This document shows, in pieces, positions 21,151-30,988 of a stretch of 64,000 nt of DNA (positions are counted from its first letter, which is position 1; each line of letters begins with the position of its first letter). Source of the stretch: Acholoe squamosa (lineage: Eukaryota > Annelida > Polychaeta > Phyllodocida > Polynoidae); the NCBI GenBank assembly GCA_949317995.1, contig OX439037.1, positions 20,758,324 to 20,822,323 of the forward strand, written 5' to 3'. The notes beneath the pieces are model-generated. The model was not told where the DNA came from. It was given only the letters and a program-made list of their open reading frames with translations, and made no database searches. Both the position numbers and the translations under genes were made by a program.

Positions 21151-22096
21151 AGCAGGTACAACCTGAGACAGTGAAGCTTTCCCTCCTAAGGACAAAGTCA
21201 GCAGAGGTAGAATCTGCCAGGAATCTCGTCAAGTCGTGGAAATCTCCCCCTGTCAAGGACATACTTTACTACCGTACTTCGTGCTACCAGGAGTGTTGCA
21301 TGGGAGACGGGGACCTGCGGCCATCATGTGACGCCTGGGACGCGAAGCCTTTGAAAAAACGAAAGGCTACTTCCGTGAGGAAGAAAAGGCGCACAGTCAG
21401 ATCGACGGGGAACCCGAAGATGAAGGTACAGAGATGCCCTTGGTTACTGTCCAGGATGCTCCTGTCGAACCGGAAGTTGAGCCAGAAGATGACATAGTCA
21501 AGGACGCAGCAGGCTTCAATGTTCCCGGCATCACAGAGGAGGTCTTCAGCAGTGATGAGGAGTACGGCCATCTGGAAGACTATGTTTTCAACATACGTCG
21601 TGCTGCAGAAAGAAGGAAACACCGGTCAGCGAAGCGAAGGAAAAAGAGTGCCTCTGCTGCTACAGCGTCTTCTCCGACACCTGCTCCTACTGCTACAGAG
21701 TCTGCTTGTACACCTCCTCGTACACCTGCTCCTTCTGCTGCACAGTCTGCTCGTACAGCTGCTCCAACAGGTACTCCTACACCTGCTACTACACCTGCTC
21801 CTACACCTACACCTGGCGACAGCGATTGTGACAACGACAACGTTCAGTCTGAGGGTTACTCTTCGGAGAACTCCTCCTCCTCCTCCTGTGACTCCGATTC
21901 TGACTATTATCCTGATAAAGACCTAAGTGACACTGAGAGGGCCCACTTCGACAGAATAGCCGCAGCCCGTCGACAAGGAGAATTTGTCAATGAGCTGTTG
22001 GACGGAGAGACATCGAGCGACAACTGGGCTGTCACAGATACAATATCTCTCAGGAAATATGTGGACTGGGGATTCAACCGTGACGTCAGACCTTAG
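21138..22096 (+). CDS. Transposase gene, exon 11, C-terminal tail
   Basis: Coding text continues from the core in shifted frames: first ADEFIEQVQPETVKLSLLRT to about 21340, with YYRTSCYQECCMGDGDLRPS, then EAFEKTKGYFREEEKAHSQI and on to the stop at 22094. The last 220 residues hold a basic segment (ERRKHRSAKRRKK), a Pro/Thr/Ala low-complexity tract (about 21655-21820), an acidic Ser/Asp tract and WAVTDTISLRKYVDWGFNRD at the end. A basic then acidic C-terminus is usual in large eukaryotic transposases but gives no specific function. Confidence 0.55.
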
Positions 22097-22169
22097 GAAA
22101 CCCAGATTTATCTTTCAATTTAAGAATGGACCATGGTTTGTGAAAAAAAAACATGTGTCTGCCTGACAG

Positions 22170-22360
22170 ATGTCTTCTCTGAGAAGAGCAAGTGTTCTTT
22201 TATAACCAGTCTCTGACTCCTCCATCTCTTTCCTGAGGACAGCTAGTGTTCTTTTATGACCCGTGTCTACCAGATGAAGCTCTTACCGGAGGACAGCTAG
22301 TGTTCTTTCATGACCCGTGTCTGCCACATGAAGCTCTTACCGGAGGACAGCTAGTGTTGC
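22170..22360 (+). repeat. Short tandem repeat after the transposase stop
   Basis: AGCTAGTGTTCTTT recurs at 22241, 22294 and 22348 with a degenerate copy near 22184, period about 53-57 bp. It lies in the presumed 3' untranslated region. A possible polyadenylation signal, AATAAA, is at 22783. Confidence 0.75.
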
Positions 22361-22399
22361 CATTCACATGTAGACAGTTCTAATGATCTATCCTTTGTG

Positions 22400-22590
22400 C
22401 CGAGGTTCCTGACCGACAAGGTTTCTGTCCATGTTCATACGTGTGTGCAAGCATACATGTATCCAGTTACGCCAAGGTTTCTGCCCGGGAGAGGAGGTTT
22501 CTGACCGACGAGGTTTCTGACCGACGAGGTTTCTGACCAAAGGACTGCTGTAAGGTTTCTGACCGAAGAGGTTTCTGCTCGGGGGTTTTT
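22400..22590 (+). repeat. Right subterminal motif cluster
   Basis: Six or seven variants of the GAGGTTTCTGACCGA motif, mostly in direct orientation, opposite to the terminal array at 23075-23187. The region from 22600 to 23070 shows nothing else recognisable. Confidence 0.8.
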
Positions 22591-23072
22591 AGCGTTCACA
22601 GAGAAAAAGGAAAGTTTTTTTTCTGAAACAAAAGCACAAGGGCGTTCTTCAGATATGACTCTGACAGGAGGAAAGAGAAGTTCAAGTTATCTACTGAAAG
22701 CAGGACCGTGACAGAAACAAGAAAAAGAGGGAAATTTTTTCTGTGCGATACTGGAGCTTTCGGGAGTCTTCAAGGACTTAAAAATAAAAGAAATAATATA
22801 ATTAAAACCACATGAAGAAGTGAGTGACTGAAAGGACTAACAAAAAGTCTGTTTGTTTTCTGTTGTCTCTTAAATACTTAAATTACCCGCTTTTTAGGAC
22901 GTTTTTAATTTGCTGGTCAGAAACCTCACACAGCTTAGGATTGCTTGCTTAACTGTAGGTAAAAAGGGGGAGAGAAAAGCGTTTCAGTTTTTTTTTCTTC
23001 TGAAACAGATATTAGAAAACTTCTTGTCACCTAAGTCGAAAGAATTTTTCTGTTTGGAGCACTTTGGTCAAC

Positions 23073-23224
23073 GGGCAGAAACCTCGGTCAGAAACCTCGG
23101 TCAGAAACCTCAGTCAGAAACCTCGGTCAGAAACCTCGATCAGAAACCTCGGTCAGAAACCTTGGTCAGAAACCTTGTCAGAAACCTCCCCGAAAAAGTT
23201 GCATCACGTTGGTGAGAACGAGCC
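23073..23224 (-). repeat. Right terminal inverted repeat with nine motif copies
   Basis: Nine copies of the motif in reverse orientation (core CAGAAACC) at about 13-bp spacing run from 23075 to 23187. They are followed by the tip that mirrors 4965-5000. The array is longer than on the left (nine against five), so the two termini have expanded independently. Confidence 0.9.
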
Positions 23225-23231
23225 ATATATA

Positions 23232-23443
23232 TATGGAACTATATACACTCGTGTATATTTATATAATTAGCCGCGGACGGTTAGGGACTACTTTCAGCTC
23301 GTAAGGATACCAATGATGTCATAGTGTGACGTCATGGTCAACAACCCCACTGGTATAAAAGGGGGCGGGTTCAAGCTAACCGTCAATTGGCTCGTATTCA
23401 CCTGTACAGGTAACACCACGCTGGGTGTTCCCTGGAATTTTAA
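23232..23443 (+). repeat. DIRS element repeat A1 with promoter
   Basis: 212 bp matching 27582-27793. It contains a TATA box (GGTATAAAAGG, about 23353) and a CRE-like TGACGTCA just upstream (about 23329), so transcription probably begins inside this repeat. Confidence 0.85.
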
Positions 23444-23480
23444 CGGTTTTCTTGATTGAGATTTGATTTTTCAAATCAAG

Positions 23481-24506
23481 ATGGGGAGAAAATCAATTAG
23501 AGTTGCCAAAGCGGCTATGGCCTCTAAAAAATCGGCCAAATCGGCAAAGAAAACGGTGGAATCGGTCAATTCAGGATTTGCGAGTGAGCTGGAATCTTCT
23601 GGGGTGGATCGGAGATCCATCTCACCCAACCACACTAAGGGTTTGGAAGGAGAACAGCTCATTGACCAGGCGGAGAGACTGGAGTTGTTGGAAGACGAGT
23701 TGTGCAGTATCAAAGGCTTGCTGCAGGAGCTGGTGGCTGGAAAGGACAGGAAAGACGAGACGAAATCTACTGAGGGGGCGTGGCAGCATGCACGTGCGAA
23801 TGTTTGTCAACGACCGATGACGTCACATCACCAAGGGCGCAGCCGCGTATCTAGGCAGCGGTCTCCGAGCGTCCTTAGTAACGGTTCGAGGTGGGCCGAT
23901 GTCGAGCATCGGGGTCGTCGCAATAGATCGTTTTCCGCTCGTCACAGACCTCGGTCGTCATCTAGAGGGTCGTCAGTAGATTCCTCTACATCCAAGCTTC
24001 ACACCAATACCAAATGTGGTGAGTTTGACCATGAAATATATGTAAAAAAACGGGAAAAGATCGACACCGTTGAGAAATTGATGTTAGTCAACTTGAATTT
24101 TGTCTTGGATTATTACAAAAGTAACAGTGATGTGGAGGGCATGTTAAAACACCTCCAAGTTCTGGTTGAAAAAGCTGGTACAAGAATGTATACAGTAGCA
24201 GCCCTGTTGGCATACGACAAATCAGTTAGAACCAGGGCAAACAAGGATGGGATAGAAGCTTTTGTGATTATAGACAACTCTGACATTCTGAGACACTTAT
24301 CATATGATGGTACTGTTCAAGCACAGAAGGCTTATGCCACCAAAACGAGGAATGGTACCAAACAAAAAATCTCAAATAATTCTTGCTATGCTTTTAATAG
24401 AGCGGAAGGCTGTGTAAGGGACCCCTGCAAGTATAGACATGTTTGCAGTGGATGCAGTTCCTCTGGGCATGGTAAAACTAAATGCTTAAAATCCAGGAAT
24501 GAATAG
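23481..24506 (+). CDS. DIRS element gag-like protein (fossil part)
   Basis: Begins MGRKSIRVAKAAMASKKSAK, a strongly basic start, followed by a predicted coiled coil (LLEDELCSIKGLLQELV), an Arg/Ser-rich region and a conserved globular part. It ends in a Cys/His cluster (CVRDPCKYRHVC, then CSGCSSSGHGKTKC), which is a nucleic-acid-binding zinc-knuckle arrangement often seen in the first protein of DIRS/Ngaro elements. Confidence 0.7.
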   Translation: MGRKSIRVAKAAMASKKSAKSAKKTVESVNSGFASELESSGVDRRSISPNHTKGLEGEQLIDQAERLELLEDELCSIKGLLQELVAGKDRKDETKSTEGAWQHARANVCQRPMTSHHQGRSRVSRQRSPSVLSNGSRWADVEHRGRRNRSFSARHRPRSSSRGSSVDSSTSKLHTNTKCGEFDHEIYVKKREKIDTVEKLMLVNLNFVLDYYKSNSDVEGMLKHLQVLVEKAGTRMYTVAALLAYDKSVRTRANKDGIEAFVIIDNSDILRHLSYDGTVQAQKAYATKTRNGTKQKISNNSCYAFNRAEGCVRDPCKYRHVCSGCSSSGHGKTKCLKSRNE

Positions 24507-24551
24507 GAAACTGTAGGTGGTCGATGTCCCATAGCTTGTAATGATTTTTGT

Positions 24552-27374
24552 TTGGTGCCTGACCAAGTTATGGTAGGTGTGGTAGATGTCGACTTGCCTT
24601 CACAAACTCCAGTACAGGAGGTAAATCATATGGAGAGGGTTAAGGATTGTATTCTTTCAACTGAGTCCGTAGCAGAACAAAGTATTTTCCAAGAATTTAA
24701 TTCGTTAGAAAATAATATAAGTGTTACTTATAATAGCCCTATACAGGTGTGCATTGAACCCCTTTTTATTGTCAGTGTCGCAGACCTGCCCAGCATCAGG
24801 GTATATGATGATTGTATTAAAGGTGTATGTACGTGTGTTCATTACATTGGTGGGGAGAAAGCTCAAATTTTGCCATGTAGAGTAGCTTCTTTTTTGACTC
24901 AAGAAGGTATCATTAGTATTAATGATGTGGAAGCGAATTTTCTATGGCAGGGCTTTGTTGAGGGTTTTAAAATTGTTGACCCCTCTTGTAGTACTTCTTA
25001 TGACTGTAAAAACTACAAGTCTATTTTGGAAGGAAAATCTTATAATGAGATGTGTGGTATTTTATTAGAAGAAATTTCTGCTGGTCTTGTCTCAAAGGCA
25101 AAAATTAAGCCCCGTTGTATACATTCTTTAGGGGGTGTCGAAAAGTCAAATGGTAAATTGAGACCCATAACAGACTGCAGTATGCCGGAAAAAATTTCTA
25201 TTAATAATTTCATGGATACCACTAGATCTACATTTTCCTATAATAATATTAGCACTGTTACTTCTCAGCTAGATAGGAATGATTTCATGGGCGTTGTCGA
25301 CCTTAAGTCTGCTTACAGGTCTATAAATGTTTACGGCCCCACACCACCTTACAGGGGTTCCGTTGGGATTTTGGTCAAGGTGAGGATTACTATGTTAGTA
25401 ATAGATTAACCTTCGGTCTTAAATGTGCTCCTTGTATTTTCAATAGAATATCTGATTTTATTGCTGATGTGGCTAGAATGTATGGCGTCAAAAAATTGGT
25501 AAATTATTTAGACGACTTCATTATTATGGCAGATTCTTATGCTGAATGTCTTAGGCAGAGGAATTTATTGATGGAATGTATGACCTACATGGGCTTTGTA
25601 GTATCCAGAGAAAAAGTGACCGACCCAGCTCAAGTTTGTAAATTCTTAGGCATTAATATAGATTCAGTTAAGTTAGAACTGTCTTTGCCTATTGAAAAGG
25701 TTGAAAAAATGGAAAATCTTTTATTGGATAACGTTGATAAGAAATTTATTTCTAAAAAGAACCTAGAAAGGATCGGTGGTTTAATGTCTTTCTGCTCGCA
25801 GGTGGTTAAGGGTGGTAGAACCTTTAGTAGACGAATTTTTGATCTCTGCGCTCGGGCCAGACCCGGTGGTTATATTAGGGTATCGGCTTGCACTCGCCAG
25901 GACATGCAGTGGTGGCTGGATTTGTATAGAGTTTTTAACTGTAAACGGTTAATTCTAAATGATGTGATTGATACACCTATGTACTCTGATTCATCTGTCA
26001 AAGGCTTTGGAGCATGGATGGGGGAAGATTATTTGTATGGTGACTGGACATCTCATGATAAATTCAACCTAGGTTCAGGCCATTTTTCCCTTCCTCCTAT
26101 ATTGGACAATTTACAAAATCATTATCGGAATATTAATGTATACGAATTATATCCCGTTATGATGGGCTTAAAGCGCTGGATCTCTAGTTATAAAGACAAA
26201 AGAATACATTGTATAACAGATAACATGCAAGTGCTAGCTATGATAAATACCGGTAGATCAAAAAATAAACTCTGTATGGAGTGGTTAAGGGAAATATTTT
26301 GGTTGTGTTTCCTCAACATTGTTGAAATTTATGCCACTTTTATTAAATCTGAGGATAATATTCTAGCTGACCAATTGTCTAGGTTATCCTATAAAGGTAC
26401 TGTGGAGAAATGCATTCACACTCTTCAGGATAACAATATGTGCTGCTTTACTTCCAGAATGGAAAAGGTTACAAAAAGAAAAGAGTGTCTTTTGACGAAG
26501 GGTGTATCAGAAAATACAAGGAGAACAAGGAAACAACAACTTAACAGGTATAAGAAATTTTGTAATAAATTTAAATTATCTAATTTTCCTTGTTCTCCCT
26601 CACAGGCTGCTACATATGCAGTATATTTATCTGAATATATGAAACCTTCTTCTGTAAGGAATTATTTATCTTCCATTTGGTATCATCAAAAGCTTAGGGG
26701 TGGCTTAGACCATAGCGGTAATTTCATGCTAAAAAAGGTGTTGGATGGTATTGGTAGAAATTATGCTGTTCCGACTAGGATTATTCATCCATTGAGTCCA
26801 AAAGAAATGTTATGTATTAGATCATATTTGGATCTTGCCAACAGGGCTGACTTGAAATTTTGTTAGCTATTCTCTTATGTTATAGAGGTGTCCTCAGGGT
26901 AGGACATGTTGTATCTTATCTACACTAAGGGTAGGTGATGTTAAAATATTTAAAGGTTATGCTAGTCTGCACATTAAAACATCTAAGACTGACCAGCTTG
27001 GTGGCCATTCTTTTAACATATACTTATGTAGGGATGATACCTCACTGTTATGTCCTTGTAGAGACTTAGGAAAATTGTGCGCAGGTAGGGCTGCGAGTGA
27101 TTTGTTATTTAGAATTAATGGTGTTCCTCTACAGTACCAATATATTAATTCGAGGTTGAAATCTTTATCTTTACGTGCTGGTATCAACGGTTCAGTCTCC
27201 ACTCACTCACTTAGGCATGGTGGTGCTACTATGTTAAAGGACGCAGGACTTAGTATAGAGTCTATTAAGAAGAAGGTAAATTGGAAATCTAATTCTGTTT
27301 TTACTTATTTACATAACTATAAATATGAACTTTTGGAATTAGATAGACTTTGCCAATCTCAATTGCATTGTTGA
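24552..27374 (+). CDS. DIRS element RT, RNase H and tyrosine recombinase region (fossil)
   Basis: In order: a reverse transcriptase (RPITDCSMPEKISINNF; NYLDDFIIMAD carrying the YLDD box, about 25500), a DIRS-type RNase H (MYSDSSVKGFGAWMGEDY, about 25980) and a C-terminal tyrosine recombinase (SPSQAATYAVYLSEYMKPSS for the core-binding part; HSLRHGGATMLKDAGLSIES followed by a Tyr-bearing end, about 27200-27330). The recombinase replaces an integrase in this order. The region is not open throughout. Confidence 0.8.
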
Positions 27375-27418
27375 TTGGTATGTGTTTGTTCACATGTGTT
27401 TGGCGTGTTTAGGTGTTT

Positions 27419-28064
27419 GGCATGTATGGTGCTGATAGCCCCAAGGTCAGTAATCCACCAAACTCATGTGTCTGTGATATGATCATTTATTATACTACTG
27501 CAGCATTATTATTATTACCGCATATCATCGCTATTATTATCGTTATTACCGGTATTATTATTCCCTGGTAGCGAGATAACTTATGGAACTATATACACTC
27601 GTGTATATTTATATAATTAGCCGCGGACGGTTAGGGACTACTTTCAGCTCGTAAGGATACCAATGATGTCATAGTGTGACGTCATGGTCAACAACCCCAC
27701 TGGTATAAAAGGGGGCGGGTTCAAGCTAACCGTCAATTGGCTCGTATTCACCTGTACAGGTAACACCACGCTGGGTGTTCCCTGGAATTTTAATTTTTTA
27801 CTATTGTTAGTACTATTGTTATTACTATACTATTTATTATATTATGCATTTTACTGACTATGCTTATTGTCAACTAATTATTATAGTTGTTTTAATAAAG
27901 GCATGTATGGTGCTGATAGCCCCAAGGTCAGTAACCCACCAAACTCATGTGTCTGTGATATGATCATTTATTATACTACTGCAGCATTATTATTATTACC
28001 GTATATCATCGCTATTATTATCGTTATTACCGGTATTATTATTTCCTGGTAGCGAGATAACTTA
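27419..28064 (+). repeat. DIRS element B1-A2-B2 terminal block
   Basis: B1 (27419-27583) runs straight into A2 (27582-27793); B2 follows at 27900-28064 after about 105 bp of unrelated AT-rich sequence. B1 and B2 both begin GGCATGTATGGTGC and end GCGAGATAACTTA. An (AT)n tract (28063-28083) follows. Confidence 0.9.
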
Positions 28065-28083
28065 TATATATATATATATATAT

Positions 28084-28784
28084 TTGTATGTCAGTGCATG
28101 CAGAATGCATTCTGATGCATTCTAATGCATCCTAAAGGTGCAGACCATGGTATAAACACAATGTGTGATGATTATGCTTGCAAGCGTGCCTTTTAAAAAC
28201 TTGATAGAGGCACTCGGCTCTGCCTCATGCCTCTATCAGTACCGAAAAGGCACTAGTGCAAGGATAATCATCATATACACGAGGTTCCCCGATAGCAATT
28301 TGATGAATGGAGGTCTTATTGGTTTCTCTATTTTTCCTTTTTTTCACCTTTTGATAGAATAAGTAATACTCATTGTGACATTTCCGAAATAGAACCGATG
28401 GTTATCTTCCATATGGCAAGATCTTTGTTGAAGGGCAGCAAGCCCAACTGATGGGATGACGTGCTAGATTTAGCTGCTCTTGAAGGATTAATAGTGGCAC
28501 AATTGTTATATGAGGTGAATAAGGTGAATATATTTCTTGAATTCAATGTATGGATTGACACCAATACAATAATCGTATTGGTGTCATGATCTTCTGACTG
28601 GGCCAATAAAGAAGTCCCCATGTCTGACCTAGGTCAGATCAGTACAGCAATAGGCAAATTAGTATGACTATCAAAGTAGATTGTGAAATAGGCAATCCTC
28701 TAAAATTGTGATGATAAAAAAGAATTATACAACTTTGAATAAGCTGGATAGATTTTCCATCAATTGGACCGCGAGATGAGAAAA
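28084..28784. other. Flanking DNA with one strong hairpin, no gene recognised
   Basis: Contains the hairpin at 28167-28272 described separately. Otherwise it is AT-rich text with no recognisable coding content or repeat. Confidence 0.45.
28167..28272. repeat. Imperfect hairpin, about 45-bp arms
   Basis: Left arm GATGATTAT..GTGCCTTTT..TTGATAGAGGCA pairs with right arm TGCCTCTATCA..AAAAGGCAC..ATAATCATC around a 15-nt loop. It could be a tiny MITE or a structured transcript; nothing decides between them. Confidence 0.7.
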
Positions 28785-30405
28785 ATGATATGAAAATCAA
28801 ACAGGCAACAAGTATTGATCATTGCCATGACCCTCTAAGCCTGACATAGATCTATTCGAATAAATTGACATTTATAGTAAGGATAACATTTTGATTTGCT
28901 CTTACTCACTAGAAACCCTTTCCCAATCCCTCAATCGACATCTATTTCATGCATAGAGTGCTGCTAAGTATATAGAGGTCAAAACAGGGCTCTATATTTC
29001 AAGGTAAGTAGTATACCAGAATTAAGAACTTTTATTGAAAAGAAATGGCTGCCTCGTGCATTACACCAGCTATGGGCCTTTGATGTTGGGGTTTATGACT
29101 GAAATATACGACCTCATGTAAATAAACAAAACATACTGGTGTTTACTTATTCAGCTATTCAACTACTTAATTTTGACATAAAAATGGTGTTTGATATTGC
29201 CTGAGCCTTTGACACAGTCACATCACCATTATATGAGGAGGAATGCCCTCTTAGCCCTCTTAGCCTACTCATGTCCTACCCTCATGGAACCGTTATGGCC
29301 GTTAACCCTTTCGTGCCCAGAATTATTTGAAGATTTTACATTATCTTACAAAAGTATCATTTTGTTGATGAGACCATGTGTTTTTCCTTTGATATGGGCT
29401 TTGCATTTTATTTTATCAATACTCATAACTCAGTGAAGACTTTCAGTTAAGGCTATGGTATTTCTGATTAGGTCTGGTAACCATAGTTACCAAAACATTC
29501 CATTTGTTGTCATTTAGTCATATTTAGTCTGTAATGTGCTATATGATTATAAAAGCCATAATCCCTGCAATCCTAAGACATAGCTTACAAAACTTTCAAT
29601 ACTGATTCTGCCTGCATGTGTAGTGCCACTTAGGAAACATAATGTGCTAGTAAAACTGCATAGTCTCTATTTATGGATATGTACAGTTGTTGTAAAATCT
29701 AATAGGAGTATGATAAACTGTGTGTATGATCCATTATCATTGTGGTACCATGTCAGACTAAGACTGCATGGAGGGATCCCCTTTAATGCACCACTTAAAA
29801 TGACAGCTCATTGTCAGGTTTTGACTCCCTGTGTCTGGTACATTGGGTATAGAGCCACATGAACGATTGCATCGAAATTGGGAAGTAATGAGCATTCCAT
29901 AGAGGGTCTAACTTCGCAGATTGGACCAGTAGAAGTATCTGGATGGAATTTTTATTCAAGATAGATGCATTTAAGCCCAAAACCGTGCATTTAAGTGCGC
30001 TTGGGCACCTAAGGGTTAAACAAGTTGATGTGGACATCAAGCTACTTATAATTATATCACTGCCTTTAACACAAGTGCAGTACCCTGTGTATCTTATTAA
30101 ATAACGACCCCATACCGATTCAGGAGTGGTCCATAAACATGATCAGATAACCCTAGGCGATGGTTCTTAAGTAGCCGGGTTATATAATTGATTTTTACTC
30201 ATGATGGAGGAGCCCTTAGCATGTGAATTCCATTAAATACTTTAAATTACAGACAAGGTAGTCGTCGTTCAGAAATACATCGAAACACTATTAGAGAGGA
30301 GGCCTGGGGGGGGGGGGAATTCATAAGTCAAGTGAATATCCAGTTTGAAATTCTTCTGCTAATGATCAGATTGGTGAGGAAAAGAATTCAAGCAACAACT
30401 TTTTA
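28785..30405 (+). repeat. 1.6-kb repeat, copy 2
   Basis: Direct-orientation partner of 3115-4730. The two copies bracket the giant transposon and the DIRS element. The flanks of the copies differ on both sides, so this is not a simple whole-locus tandem duplication. Confidence 0.9.
29306..30015 (+). mobile_element. piggyBac-like MITE inside repeat copy 2
   Basis: The same 710-bp element as at 3635-4344, with TTAA at 29302-29305 and 30016-30019 and the same CCCTTTCGTGCCCA end. Confidence 0.75.
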
Positions 30406-30714
30406 TTGGTCTCCAATTATATAAATTAACACCCAAAAGTTTCTTACTTGCAATATTTATCAATCTCTTGCTGGAGTGTTTCATAACATCCTTAGCTCCT
30501 ATATACAATAAGATACGCTTGCCTTCAGACTTTGAATACCAACTATGTTTTAGGGATGATCTGAAGAAGAAAGACAGTTTGAAATAACATGTTCTTGTCC
30601 TCTTCTGCATGCATTTGGATGAGGATATATCAGTTAGTGGACTATACCCATGAATGACAATGACTAATTCAGTTGAAGAATGTGTGATGGGCAGAACCAT
30701 GTATCTATATTAAG
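30406..30714. other. No gene recognised
   Basis: A minus-strand open frame covers most of this stretch (30359-30700). Its translation has no motif I can place, and its last codons lie in repeat copy 2, so I do not call it a gene. Confidence 0.35.
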
Positions 30715-30834
30715 CTAATAGATCATGGATATCAGTGCCCTAGGGCTGTCCATTCTGTATATACCCCAGCCGCGCAGCGGCGAGTGTATATACAGAATGG
30801 ACAGCCCGTGGGCACCGCTATCCATGACCTATTA
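30715..30834. repeat. 120-bp near-perfect hairpin
   Basis: CTAATAGATCATGGATA at the left pairs with TATCCATGACCTATTAG at the right. GGGCTGTCCATTCTGTATAT pairs with ATATACAGAATGGACAGCCC. The loop itself contains CCGC-GCA-GCGG. Fold-back MITE or hairpin RNA locus. Confidence 0.8.
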
Positions 30835-30988
30835 GGTTTATACCACTAATTTCTCCATTTTGTATTAATTTCTTACCTGATATCCACAGAATATAGCCAG
30901 GAGAAGAAATTTTGTAAGTGCAAGCAATATGGCCTGGGTCACTCTGTGCGAAGCCATTGTTTTTGTTCCTTGCTGGGAGAGGTACCGC

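Larger units (their letters stand above)
5276..22096 (+). pseudogene. Multi-exon transposase gene of the giant transposon (decayed copy)
   Basis: Eleven exons can be chained by GT-AG sites: 5276-5316, 6967-7246, 7340-7364, 9649-9723, 10215-11183, 11535-11594, 11919-12107, 12434-12511, 12921-14264, 14428-14461 and 18004-about 22096. Every junction keeps one reading register, and seven successive introns from exon 3 to exon 10 are phase 1, which would be very unlikely by chance. The product would be about 2,400 residues: Ser/Thr-rich and repeat-rich in the N-terminal half, DDE transposase near the C-terminus. This copy has stops in register (TAG 7244, TAA 13079, TGA 18257, TGA 18836) and frame changes near 19205, 21131 and 21340. 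Three of these lie at homopolymers, so sequencing error could account for some. Confidence 0.7.
4965..23224 (+). mobile_element. Giant (18.3-kb) TIR DNA transposon with spliced DDE transposase gene
   Basis: The first 48 bp (starting GGCTCGTTCTCACC) are repeated exactly, inverted, at the right end (finishing GGTGAGAACGAGCC). Both ends then run into inward arrays of the 13-bp motif GAGGTTTCTGACC. Both flanks are (AT)n; a 4-bp ATAT duplication is possible but cannot be told apart from the simple repeat. Inside is one long multi-exon plus-strand gene (5276-22096) whose last exon has a DDE-type transposase core. The superfamily is uncertain: the core resembles a widespread metazoan group with a HGKGPCDGIGG signature, which I tentatively place near Sola-type elements. 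No polymerase B, retroviral integrase or capsid gene is visible, so it is not a Polinton. The copy is decayed. Confidence 0.85.
23232..28064 (+). mobile_element. DIRS-order (Ngaro-like) tyrosine-recombinase retroelement
   Basis: Split direct repeats in the order A1 (23232-23443), coding, B1 (27419-27583), A2 (27582-27793), B2 (27900-28064). A1/A2 and B1/B2 are nearly identical, which is diagnostic of Ngaro-type DIRS elements. Coding content: a gag-like zinc-finger protein, then reverse transcriptase, RNase H and tyrosine recombinase. No target duplication, as expected for the order. It sits in the (AT)n tract adjoining the giant transposon. It is broken, with about two or three breaks; the near-identical repeats suggest it is fairly young. 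Confidence 0.9.

Noticed and set aside
4965-23224. Polinton/Maverick identity for the giant TIR element
   Set aside because: Size and TIRs fit, but no protein-primed polymerase, integrase, ATPase or capsid gene is visible, the gene is spliced, and no clear 6-bp target duplication is seen.
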